Below are positions 1 to 6,108 of a stretch of 7,443 nucleotides of DNA, piece after piece. A model generated the notes under the pieces. The model ran no database searches. It was not told where the DNA came from and worked only from the letters and a program-made list of their open reading frames with translations. The stretch's first letter is position 1; each line of letters opens with the position of its first letter. The stretch lies in the NCBI GenBank assembly GCA_938036655.1, contig CALHQS010000060.1, positions 1 to 7,443 on the forward strand, written 5' to 3'. This DNA is from an uncultured Candidatus Altimarinota bacterium. Lineage in GTDB: Bacteria > Patescibacteriota > Gracilibacteria > BD1-5 > UBA2023. The translations under genes and the position numbers were made by a program.

Positions 1-282
1 CCCGCTGGCAGTGGGAAATTTATATTGAAAAAGAGAGAAAAGTCAAAAGAATTTTTCACTTTTTTTGTAAAAAAATAAAATTTGCTCTATTTTAAGCCAA
101 AAAAATCTTTGAAAAAAATATTTTTTTCGAAAGAATTTTTATATAAAAAATAAAAAAATATAAAAGTCTAGTATTGTTTTTGCAAAAATTAGTAGATTCG
201 AGAAAATTTTTGGAAATTTTGTACACAAATAATATACATTATTGGTTTGAGAAAAAGCTGAGAAATATTTTTGTATTTTGCC
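1..282. other. AT-rich region without a gene
   Basis: No convincing coding region is seen on either strand, with UGA read as stop or as glycine. The stretch is mostly A and T runs. The first 15 bases can fold into a small GC-rich hairpin (CCCGCT/AGTGGG around a GGC loop). It is not followed by a T run on the + strand. It could be the tail of a terminator or other structure belonging to a gene outside the window, but the edge prevents a call. Confidence 0.6.
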
Positions 283-310
283 TTGCTTTTTTGAAAAAAA
301 TTTTTATACT
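283..310 (+). promoter_or_regulatory. Predicted promoter of the tRNA pair
   Basis: TTGCTT (283-288) and TATACT (305-310) are separated by 16 bases and match a sigma-70-type -35/-10 pair. The predicted start near 317 lies about nine bases before the mature 5' end of the tRNA-Ser gene, a short leader typical of tRNA transcripts. This is inference from the motif and its position only. Confidence 0.5.
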
Positions 311-325
311 GCGTGCGCAACATCT

Positions 326-418
326 GGTGGGTTACTCAAGAGGCCGAAGAGGCGGGTTTGCTAAACCTGTAGGGTGCCGCAAGGTGCCGCAGGGGTTCGA
401 ATCCCCTACCCACCGCCA
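326..418 (+). tRNA. tRNA-Ser (anticodon GCU)
   Basis: A complete class II tRNA can be folded by eye. The acceptor stem is GGTGGGT (326-332) with ACCCACC (408-414), then discriminator G415 and an encoded CCA (416-418). The D stem is CTC/GAG. The anticodon stem CGGGT/ACCTG encloses loop TTGCTAA, with anticodon GCT at 360-362. The T arm is AGGGG-TTCGAAT-CCCCT. The 21-base variable region (370-390) folds into a six-pair stem, 373-378 with 383-388, capped by GCAA and containing two G-T wobbles. The long variable arm, the discriminator G and the GCU anticodon identify it as the serine tRNA for AGC/AGU codons. It is followed 15 bases later by a second tRNA and is probably cotranscribed with it. Confidence 0.95.
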
Positions 419-433
419 GCAGAAAATAACTTT

Positions 434-509
434 CGGGGTATAGCTCAGTGGTTAGAGCAGTCGGCTCATAACCGATTGGTCGCTGGTTCAAGTCCAGCTA
501 CCCCGACCA
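434..509 (+). tRNA. tRNA with CAU anticodon, probably tRNA-Ile2
   Basis: This is a standard class I tRNA. The acceptor stem is CGGGGTA (434-440) with TACCCCG (499-505), then discriminator A506 and encoded CCA (507-509). The D stem is GCTC/GAGC. The anticodon stem GTCGG/CCGAT encloses loop CTCATAA, with anticodon CAT at 467-469. It is not the initiator: position 1 is paired with 72, and the anticodon stem lacks the three consecutive G-C pairs. The anticodon arm (GGCTCATAACC) and the TTGGTCGCTGGTTCAAG stretch resemble, from memory, bacterial tRNA-Ile2, whose C34 is changed to lysidine by TilS so that it reads AUA. Elongator tRNA-Met is the alternative. The fold is certain and the charging identity is inferred. 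Confidence 0.85.
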
Positions 510-517
510 CAAAAATT

Positions 518-543
518 AAAAAATTCTCTTCGGAGATTTTTTT
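518..543 (+). terminator. Rho-independent terminator of the tRNA pair
   Basis: The stem TCTC (525-528) pairs with GAGA (533-536) around the very stable C(UUCG)G tetraloop. Flanking A and T runs extend the stem, and a seven-base T run (537-543) follows. It starts eight bases after the CCA of the second tRNA. Confidence 0.85.
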
Positions 544-577
544 GTTATAAAAATTATAATACTATAAGGAAGAAAAT

Positions 578-604
578 TTGACTTTTTCTGAAAAAAATTA
601 TAAT
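578..604 (+). promoter_or_regulatory. Predicted promoter of the leader RNA / proS unit
   Basis: TTGACT (578-583) is followed by a perfect TATAAT (599-604). The spacing is 15 bases, or 16 if the -35 is read as TTTGAC one base earlier. The predicted start lies near 611. It is the best promoter upstream of the leader RNA and the 79-aa/proS genes. Confidence 0.6.
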
Positions 605-610
605 GAGAAA

Positions 611-735
611 AAATATTTTATGACAAAGATTCGCTTCGCATACCTTGTTCCCTCACCCCTTTCGACTCTCGAAAGGTAGTTTTTGCGTATCGAAAATCCC
701 CCACGAGAGTCATGCTTTCTGGGGGATTTTTCTAA
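611..735 (+). ncRNA. Structured leader RNA or small RNA upstream of proS
   Basis: Between the promoter and the 79-aa gene lie about 125 bases that are less AT-rich and more structured than the other intergenic regions. A perfect eight-pair hairpin CCTTTCGA/TCGAAAGG (658-665 with 669-676) has the loop CTC. Outer pairings CGCA/TGCG (637-640 with 684-687) and TACC/GGTA (641-644 with 675-678) are possible. The latter competes with the base of the hairpin. An intrinsic-terminator-like hairpin ends the region. GACTCTCG (664-671) is also exactly complementary to CGAGAGTC (704-711) inside the terminator loop, so two mutually exclusive folds exist. This arrangement suits either a small RNA with its own terminator or a transcription-attenuation leader for the downstream genes. 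I do not recognise a known riboswitch or T-box class. There is no compensatory-mutation evidence available here. Confidence 0.4.
693..731 (+). terminator. Terminator-like hairpin in the proS leader
   Basis: AAAATCCCCC (693-702) pairs with GGGGGATTTT (721-730). The inner AGAG (706-709) can pair with CTTT (715-718), with one wobble, around the loop TCATG. The T-rich 3' arm acts as the U tract. It lies 16 bases before the start codon of the 79-aa gene. If it is a working terminator, the downstream operon must be expressed by readthrough or antitermination. Confidence 0.6.
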
Positions 736-746
736 TAAATTTTATT

Positions 747-986
747 ATGAATACTATATCAAAAATTGAAAAACTTTCTGAATTTGGACAAAAAATTCTT
801 CAAATCGCGGTGGATTCTGGCTATATCAATCAGCAAAACCTCACACAAAAAGCGGTTTTTGATATTCTGTCGTTAGAGCCAAATATCAGCAAAATCGAGG
901 GCAACGAAATTTTTCTCAAAAACAAAAAACGCAGCGGCGGTAAGCTTGATCAAGAAAAATTTTTCCAAAATATTACTCATTCCTAA
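747..986 (+). CDS. Hypothetical protein, 79 aa
   Basis: I do not recognise this small protein. It starts with MNTISKIEKL and is lysine- and asparagine-rich. It has a probable helix over residues 3-20 and a second helix-like stretch around residues 28-42. The tail (residues 58-79) is charged and includes KKRSGG. No signal peptide, membrane segment or cysteine motif is visible. The ATG at 747 is preferred over the TTG at 645 in the same frame. The longer form would run through the leader hairpins, while the ATG follows the leader terminator and shares the TTTTATTATG context seen at the peroxiredoxin gene. The TAA is nine bases before proS, so the two are very likely cotranscribed. A role linked to ProRS or translation is only suggested by that position. 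Confidence 0.6.
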   Translation: MNTISKIEKLSEFGQKILQIAVDSGYINQQNLTQKAVFDILSLEPNISKIEGNEIFLKNKKRSGGKLDQEKFFQNITHS

Positions 987-995
987 TTTTTTCCT

Positions 996-2681
996 ATGTT
1001 AAAACTTTCAACTTTTCCTTTCAAAACTCTCAAGACACAACCAAAAGTTTCTGACAATCGTTCTACAAGCCTTCTGTTGCAAGGTTCATACATTCGTCAA
1101 GCAATGGCGGGCGCGTACGAATTTTTGCCGATGGGTTACCGCGTTCTCGCGAATATTGAAAAAATTATTCACGAAGAGCTCGACAAGGCCGGCTGGCACG
1201 AAATGCTCATGACGATTTTGACGCCACGAGAAATCTGGGAAACAACGGGCCGATGGGATATTCCAGAATATTTTAAAGTGCCGGGCTGGGGAAATACTGA
1301 ATACCGAATTGCACCAACCAATGAGGAAAATGTCACCAATATTATGACGGAATTTATCCAGTCATACAAAGATTTGCCAACATGTGTATATCATACACAA
1401 AAAAAATTCCGCAACGAAAAGCGCGCAAAATCAGGACTTCTTCGTGGGCGCGAATTTATTATGAATGATGCCTATTCATTCCACGCGAGCGTAGAAGATT
1501 TTGACAATTTTTATGCGGAAGTGAAAAAAATTTATTTGCGAATCTATGATCGGCTTGGACTTGGAGCTGATACAGTAATTGCGGACGCGGATGGTGGAAC
1601 GATTTCTGATAAAAATTCTCACGAATTTCAGACTTTTTTGCCAATTGGTGAAGATATCATCGTGCAAGATTCTTCTGGATATTGCTACAATCTCGAGCTC
1701 GCGAGCGGAATTGCGGACGAAAAAAATATCGCCGACGCGGAAGAAAAAATACAATATTTGGACAGCATTCCAGAAATTGTAACGATGGAAAAAATGGCGG
1801 AATATTTTGAAAATCCAACTTGGAAAATGCTTAAAACCGTGATTTATCGTTCAGAAAATGGAAAATATTTTGCGATTGTGATTCGTGGAGATTTGGATGT
1901 TAATGAAATTAAGGTTCGAAATTTTGTCAAAAATTATTATGGCACGCCAAATTTTGAGCTCATGAATGAAGCAGAACTTGAAAAAATTGGGACGATTCGC
2001 GGCTTTGCAACACCACTCAAGGAAGCCAATCTTCCGCTCGATGTTTTCGCGGATGAAAGCTTACATTCCGCAAAAAATTATTTTGCGGGCGCAAATGCTC
2101 TGGCAAAATCTACCAAGAATGTGAATATTCCTGACTTGGCGATTACAGAATTTGCGGATTTTAATGAGCCAAAAGAAGGATTCACATCGCGAAATGTGGC
2201 AGGCGAAAAACTCACTTTCCGCAATGCAAGTGAAGTAGGGAATATTTTTTATCTCGGTGACAAATATTCAAAACCATTCGGAATTTCCTTTACTGATGAG
2301 AATAATCAGGAAAATCCTCGCATCGAAATGGGTTGTTATGGAATCGGAGTTTCGCGACTGATGGGTGTGATGGCAGAATATTTTATGACCGAAAAAGGAA
2401 TTAAGTGGCCGAAAAGCGTGGCACCGTACGATGTATACATTTTGGTATTGGGCGAAGAAAATATTGAAGCAGCCAAAAAATTAGCGGAAAAACTTGAAAA
2501 CGAAGGAAAAAGCGTCATCCTTGACGACCGCATGGGCTCAAAATTTGGATTCGGACAAAAAGCTTCAGACTGCGAACTTTGGGGAATCCCCACTCGCATC
2601 GCTATCACGCCAAAAACCATTGAAAAAGGCGGATACGAAGTGAAAAATTTTGATGGAAGCGAAGAATTTGTGCAATTCTAA
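996..2681 (+). CDS. proS: Prolyl-tRNA synthetase (ProRS, class II)
   Basis: This enzyme charges tRNA-Pro with proline in the cytoplasm. The 561-aa product has the bacterial-type layout. The class II core begins with motif 1 (about residues 32-62). The ATP/proline loop is PTNEE (107-111). Motif 2 holds the FRNE and RGREF segments (about 138-163). The insertion/editing domain spans about residues 225-400 and includes the family's GAN segment (365-367) near its end. Motif 3 contains GCYGIGVSR (446-454). The C-terminal anticodon-binding domain covers about 475-561 and includes DDR (510-512) and GIP (530-532). The length is close to the roughly 570 aa usual for this type, so the gene looks intact. 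Trp is encoded by TGG throughout and there is no in-frame TGA. It follows the 79-aa gene by nine bases and has no visible ribosome binding site. Confidence 0.97.
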   Translation: MLKLSTFPFKTLKTQPKVSDNRSTSLLLQGSYIRQAMAGAYEFLPMGYRVLANIEKIIHEELDKAGWHEMLMTILTPREIWETTGRWDIPEYFKVPGWGNTEYRIAPTNEENVTNIMTEFIQSYKDLPTCVYHTQKKFRNEKRAKSGLLRGREFIMNDAYSFHASVEDFDNFYAEVKKIYLRIYDRLGLGADTVIADADGGTISDKNSHEFQTFLPIGEDIIVQDSSGYCYNLELASGIADEKNIADAEEKIQYLDSIPEIVTMEKMAEYFENPTWKMLKTVIYRSENGKYFAIVIRGDLDVNEIKVRNFVKNYYGTPNFELMNEAELEKIGTIRGFATPLKEANLPLDVFADESLHSAKNYFAGANALAKSTKNVNIPDLAITEFADFNEPKEGFTSRNVAGEKLTFRNASEVGNIFYLGDKYSKPFGISFTDENNQENPRIEMGCYGIGVSRLMGVMAEYFMTEKGIKWPKSVAPYDVYILVLGEENIEAAKKLAEKLENEGKSVILDDRMGSKFGFGQKASDCELWGIPTRIAITPKTIEKGGYEVKNFDGSEEFVQF

Positions 2682-2704
2682 AAATCTCCTTTTGGGGATT
2701 TTTT
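2681..2704 (+). terminator. Terminator of the proS unit
   Basis: AAAATCTCC (2681-2689) pairs with GGGGATTTT (2694-2702), with one T-G wobble, around a TTTT loop, and is followed by further T residues. It begins at the last base of the proS stop codon. Confidence 0.85.
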
Positions 2705-2729
2705 GATGGAAAAATAATTTTTGAAAGCA

Positions 2730-2757
2730 TTTACAATTGTGCAAAAATTGTTATAAT
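2730..2757 (+). promoter_or_regulatory. Predicted promoter of mnmA
   Basis: TTTACA (2730-2735) and a perfect TATAAT (2752-2757) are 16 bases apart. The predicted start near 2764 would leave a leader of only about eight bases before the ATG at 2772, too short for a normal Shine-Dalgarno sequence, and none is present. Confidence 0.7.
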
Positions 2758-2771
2758 CACAAAAAATAATT

Positions 2772-3806
2772 ATGGAAAAACTCAAAATTTTGGTCGGACT
2801 TTCTGGTGGTGTTGATTCTGCCGTGTCCGCATATCTCCTCAAGCAGGCCTGACACGAAGTGCATTGTGGCTTTATGATCAATTACTTGGATGAAGAAAAT
2901 GAAAATTGTACCACCAAAATTGATCTCGCCGAAGCACGAAAAGTGGCAGAATTTTTGGAGTTGCCGTTTTTTACTTTTGATTATCGCGACGAGTACGAAA
3001 GTCGAATTATTGACTATATTTATCGTGAGTATGAGGCTGGACGCACACCAAATCCGGATGTTTTTTGTAACAATTTGGTAAAATTTGACCTTTTTCTAGA
3101 AGAGGCTTTGTCGCTTGGATACGATAAAATCGCGACTGGGCACTATGCACAAATCGAAAATAATTGCATCAAAAAGGGGCTCGACCCAAACAAGGATCAA
3201 TCATATTTTTTATCCCGACTCTCAGAATTTCAGGTTTCCAAAGCCATTTTCCCCATTGGACATCTAGAAAAATCCGAAGTACGAAAAATCGCCAAAGAAG
3301 CAAATTTGCCGAACGCAGAGCGTAAAGACTCACAATGATTGTGTTTTATTGGAAAAATCCCGATGAAAGAATTCCTCGCAAAAAAATTACAAAAAAAACC
3401 TGGAAAAATTATCGATTTGAACGGGAATATTTTGGGTGAGCACGAAGGCGCTTTTTCCTTTACCATCGGGCAAAGAAAGGGCATTAAAATCGGCGGTGGA
3501 CCAGCACTTTTTGTGGTCGCCAAAGATACTCAAAAAAATACGATTACCGTTGGAACTGCGGAAGATTTGGCACTTTTTTCCAAAAAATGTGAAATCATTG
3601 ATTTTGTGGGGAAAATTCCAGATTTGTCAAAAAAATATTCAGCCAAAATTCGTTATCGCCAAGAAGATCAAGTATGTCACATTTCTGAAACAGAAAATAG
3701 CGGTTATATCGTAGAGTTTGACGAGCCACAACGCGCCATCGCTTCCGGACAAATCTGCGTAATATATCAAGATGATATCGTGATTGGAAGTGGAATCATC
3801 AAATAA
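2772..3806 (+). CDS. mnmA: tRNA-specific 2-thiouridylase, with two in-frame UGA codons read as Gly
   Basis: MnmA activates U34 of tRNA-Lys, -Glu and -Gln with ATP and inserts sulfur to make 2-thiouridine. Translated with UGA as glycine, the product is 344 aa and collinear with the family. It has the PP-loop SGGVDS (11-16), NPDVFCNN with the first catalytic cysteine C99, GHYA and a DPNKDQSYFL segment. DSQ-Gly-LCFIG carries the second catalytic cysteine C191, and a GQRKG motif and the C-terminal beta domain follow. The UGA codons are codon 27 (2850-2852), in LLKQA-x-HEV where MnmA normally has G(Y/H)EV, and codon 189 (3336-3338), two residues before C191. Homology continues in the same frame across both, so this is recoding and not a frameshift or decay. 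With the standard code the gene would be split into three pieces. It has its own promoter and no Shine-Dalgarno sequence. Confidence 0.95.
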
Positions 3807-3829
3807 AAATCTCCCGAGGGAGATTTTTA
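3804..3829. terminator. Bidirectional terminator between mnmA and the minus-strand operon
   Basis: A perfect palindrome is centred between 3816 and 3817. Its arms TCTCCC/GGGAGA are extended by A5/T5. It overlaps the mnmA stop codon and directly abuts the stop codon of the converging SanA-like gene at 3830, so it can serve both transcripts. Confidence 0.9.
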
Positions 3830-4474
3830 TTATTCAGAAATATTTTTTTCAACATTTTCAGAAATTTCTACTTTATCACCGAGAACTGTCGCCTGCGTTC
3901 CACGAATCGTGTCATACATCGCAAGCCAACGCGCACCGATTTCACGAATATATGTTTGTAAACCATACTTGAGGCTCACATCAGCCGCACCAAATCCAAT
4001 GGCATTAATTTTATGAAATTTCGCTAAAAAAAGTGCGCGCTCAAGATGAAAAGGTTGAGAAATAATAGTAATATCATCCGTGAGCGAAAAAATTTCTTTC
4101 GCACGAAGTACGCTATCAAGCGTACGAAATCCCGCATAATCCATCACGATTTTATCGGTTGCAACGCCACGACGTTCGAGTTCGGTTTTCATATAAAGTG
4201 GCTCATTGTACGAGCTCGTAGAATTATCACCAGACACAATAATATACTCGATTTTCCCTTTTTCGTAGAGAATTTTTGCCGCTTCAATGCGCGTACTAAA
4301 AAACAAATTACTATTCTGCGCACCAGGGCTTGTTCCCAGCAGTAAGCCATATTTTCGCGCAGGTACATCATCTACATTCATATAAATCATGCCTGTCGTC
4401 GCAAATGAAATGAGCATCCACGGCAACATCAGAATAATTCCTACACAGATGACAAATAAAAATAATTTTTTCAT
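3830..4474 (-). CDS. sanA: SanA/DUF218 family membrane protein
   Basis: The 214-aa product has one N-terminal membrane segment (about residues 4-27) preceded by two lysines, then a globular DUF218 domain expected outside the membrane. The family signature motifs are present: LGTS (46-49), N54 with R62, SGDN (81-84), YNEP (89-92), DYAG followed by RTLDS (112-121), and SQ-PFH-ER-A (139-147). E. coli SanA affects envelope permeability and vancomycin exclusion at high temperature. The biochemical reaction of the family is not firmly known. The gene is the last of a three-gene minus-strand operon, starting five bases after the ABC ATPase stop. It ends at a bidirectional terminator. The family assignment is strong and the role in this organism is inferred. 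Confidence 0.88.
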   Translation of the reverse strand: MKKLFLFVICVGIILMLPWMLISFATTGMIYMNVDDVPARKYGLLLGTSPGAQNSNLFFSTRIEAAKILYEKGKIEYIIVSGDNSTSSYNEPLYMKTELERRGVATDKIVMDYAGFRTLDSVLRAKEIFSLTDDITIISQPFHLERALFLAKFHKINAIGFGAADVSLKYGLQTYIREIGARWLAMYDTIRGTQATVLGDKVEISENVEKNISE

Positions 4475-4479
4475 AAATA

Positions 4480-5202
4480 TTATTGAACATCAATTTTTTC
4501 ACCTTCAAGAGTTTGCATAAAAATATTTTCAAGCGATTCTGACAATTCTTTCATCACACCTTGCTTGAGAATTTTTCCACTCACAATAATCGCATATTTA
4601 TCACAAACCGCTTCCACATCAGGCAAAATATGAGAATTCAAAAAAATCGCCTTTCCAGATTTTTTGAGTTCTAAAAGTAAATCTTTAATCATTTTTCGAC
4701 CGATTGGATCAAGTCCCGACATTGGCTCATCCAAAAAAATCAATTCTGGATCATGCAAAATCGCCTGTGCAATCCCAATTCGCTGCAACATTCCCTTAGA
4801 ATAGGTCGAAAGTCGGCGCGCACGAGCCTCTTCCAATCCAACTTTTTTTAAAACCCAATTTTTTCGTTCAGCGATTCTTTCTTTGGAAATGTCATAAAAC
4901 CCAGCCGCATAATCCAAAAATTCATCGCCCGTCAAATATTTGTACAAATACGTATTTTCCGGCATAAAACCGATACGTTTTTTGACAGAAATATTTTGTG
5001 GATTCTCACCAAAAATTCTCACCTCACCCGAAGTTGGCTCAATAATTCCCAAAATCGTTTTGAGAGTCGTAGTTTTTCCAGCGCCATTTGGCCCGATAAA
5101 ACCAAAAACATCCCCTTTTTCAACCGAAAAGGAAATATTTTTCAAAATTTCGTGTCACCCAATATTTTTGGTAATATTTTTGAGAGAAATAATTTCTGAC
5201 AT
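4480..5202 (-). CDS. ABC-2-type transporter ATPase subunit, with one in-frame UGA read as Gly
   Basis: The product is a soluble ATP-binding subunit of an ABC exporter, of the drug/Na+ export or CcmA-like type. With the ATG at 5202 and UGA at codon 16 (5157-5155) read as Gly it has 240 aa. Motifs in order are Walker A GPNGAGKTT (37-45), a Q-loop region MPEN with Glu in place of Gln (80-83), ABC signature YSKGM (134-138), Walker B LIFLDEP (154-160), D-loop SGLD (162-165) and the H-loop His191. The upstream ATG is chosen because the first 19 codons supply the expected first beta strand (SLKNITK), and the start lies eight bases after the regulator stop. A code-11 caller would start at TTG 5145 and lose this strand. 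No permease gene is adjacent, so the partner must lie elsewhere. The gene is second in the fur-like operon. Confidence 0.92.
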
Positions 5203-5210
5203 AAATCAAA

Positions 5211-5552
5211 TTATAAAGTTTTTTTGATATGAATGCAGATTTCCGCGACTTCATAACCTTCTGGTAAATTTTTGAGATTGATATTTTCTATCGGAAAATC
5301 ACAAAAAATTTTGGAACGATCATCCACCAAATGTGCGTGCGGCTCGTCGTTCGATTCAAAATAATTTTTGCAATTCGGGCCAGGAATTTTTCGCAACAAA
5401 TTTTCTTCAAACATTTTTTCAATATTGCGATAAATCGTCGCACGGCCAACTTTTGGATGAGTTTTTTGAATCTCCTCAAAAATATCGTCCGCCGAAAGAT
5501 GGCGACAATGACAAGTTTCCAAGATGATTTCTCTATACTGATGAGTTCGCAT
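5211..5552 (-). CDS. Fur/PerR-family transcriptional regulator
   Basis: This is a 113-aa metal- or peroxide-responsive DNA-binding protein. Residues 1-60 form the Fur winged helix, with LSADDIF (19-25) and the recognition region RATIYRN (37-43). Candidate regulatory metal ligands match PerR positions: H18 before LSADD, E66, H72 and H74 (PHAHL), and C84 or D85. The structural zinc site of classical Fur/PerR is missing. The first CxxC is replaced by DDRS (77-80), and no second CxxC exists because the protein ends early. The ATG at 5552 is preferred to the GTG at 5567 because the predicted -10 (5564-5559) overlaps the longer form, and the expected start of transcription falls on the ATG itself, suggesting a leaderless mRNA. 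It is first in an operon with the ABC ATPase and SanA-like genes, and divergent from dps across a shared palindrome. Fur versus PerR cannot be decided. Confidence 0.85.
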   Translation of the reverse strand: MRTHQYREIILETCHCRHLSADDIFEEIQKTHPKVGRATIYRNIEKMFEENLLRKIPGPNCKNYFESNDEPHAHLVDDRSKIFCDFPIENINLKNLPEGYEVAEICIHIKKTL

Positions 5553-5558
5553 GCGCGC

Positions 5559-5586
5559 ATTATGCACATTTTTTCTAAAAAATCAA
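5559..5586 (-). promoter_or_regulatory. Predicted promoter of the fur-like operon
   Basis: On the minus strand, TTGATT (5586-5581) and CATAAT (5564-5559) are 16 bases apart. A start about seven bases past the -10 falls at 5552, the first base of the preferred ATG. The -35 begins four bases past the shared palindrome at 5591-5615. Confidence 0.5.
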
Positions 5587-5590
5587 GAGC

Positions 5591-5615
5591 TATTATGAGA
5601 CAAATTCTCATAATA
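5591..5615. promoter_or_regulatory. Palindromic operator between the fur-like gene and dps
   Basis: Ten-base arms TATTATGAGA (5591-5600) and TCTCATAATA (5606-5615) form a perfect inverted repeat around CAAAT. The site lies 3-4 bases upstream of the predicted -35 boxes of both divergent promoters. The 17-bp core recurs exactly, in inverted orientation, in front of the peroxiredoxin gene. The likely ligand is the adjacent Fur-family protein, which would make it autoregulated. The sequence is direct evidence of the repeat, and the binding protein is inferred. Confidence 0.8.
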
Positions 5616-5618
5616 AAT

Positions 5619-5646
5619 TTGACTTTCGAAAAAAAAGTGATACACT
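5619..5646 (+). promoter_or_regulatory. Predicted promoter of dps
   Basis: TTGACT (5619-5624) and TACACT (5641-5646) are 16 bases apart and sit three bases downstream of the palindrome. The predicted start near 5653 gives a leader of about 24 bases without a Shine-Dalgarno sequence. Confidence 0.55.
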
Positions 5647-5676
5647 GTGTGAGCATTTTATTTTTTATATAAACCT

Positions 5677-6108
5677 ATGCAAACTCTTAATCGACTCAAT
5701 CACATCGTCGCAGATATGACGGTGCTTGCTCAAAAAACTCGTCTTTGTCACTGGAATGTGGAAGGTCCTGGATTTTTGGATTACCACGAATTTTTTGGAG
5801 AATTGTATGATTTTTTCTCTGATGAAGTAGACGAATTCGCGGAACGCATTCGTGCGCTCAACGCTTATCCTGTGGCTACATACGCGAAAATGCTTGAAAT
5901 TTCTCATTTTAAAGAAGAAGAAAATATTCCTTCAAACAAGATGGTAGCGGTTTTGCTCCAAGATATCGAAACAATGGCAAATGAAATTCGTTCATGGATT
6001 CCAGATGAAGATGATGCCATCACTCAAGATATGTATATTGGATTGGTAACCACTTTGGATAAAAAAGTATGGATGCTTCGCGCCATGACACAACCGGGTG
6101 TGCAATAA
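5677..6108 (+). CDS. dps: Dps-family ferritin-like DNA-protection protein
   Basis: Dps forms 12-subunit shells that oxidise and store ferrous iron using peroxide, limiting Fenton damage to DNA. The 143-aa protein shows the Dps signature: HWNVEG (25-30), H37, and DEVDEFAERI (49-58). Aligned by eye to E. coli Dps, the inter-subunit ferroxidase ligands H51, H63, D78 and E82 correspond to H25, H37, D52 and E56. The D67 position is Gly41, with Glu42 next to it. The N-terminus is short and lacks a long lysine-rich DNA-binding tail, so direct DNA binding is uncertain. It is divergent from the fur-like gene and shares its palindrome, which suggests peroxide- or iron-controlled expression. Its TAA overlaps the terminator. 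Confidence 0.92.
   Translation: MQTLNRLNHIVADMTVLAQKTRLCHWNVEGPGFLDYHEFFGELYDFFSDEVDEFAERIRALNAYPVATYAKMLEISHFKEEENIPSNKMVAVLLQDIETMANEIRSWIPDEDDAITQDMYIGLVTTLDKKVWMLRAMTQPGVQ

Noticed and set aside
373..390. Direct repeat GGTGCCGC-AA-GGTGCCGC
   Set aside because: It lies inside the variable arm of tRNA-Ser and is explained by that stem-loop, not by a separate repeat element.
174..443. 89-codon + strand frame at the left end
   Set aside because: It begins at a TTG in low-complexity DNA and runs straight through the tRNA-Ser gene into the second tRNA, so it is a chance frame.
603..619. Possible third copy of the ATGAGA operator near the leader promoter
   Set aside because: Only the left half ATGAGA is present; the right half is TATTTT, so there is no palindrome.
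645..746. N-terminal extension of the 79-aa protein from TTG 645
   Set aside because: The extension would be encoded by the leader hairpin and terminator, and the ATG at 747 has a better context.
2850..3338. mnmA as a pseudogene or frameshifted gene
   Set aside because: The frame does not shift, all motifs are intact, and both interruptions are UGA at glycine-compatible positions. Decay would give mixed stops and frameshifts.
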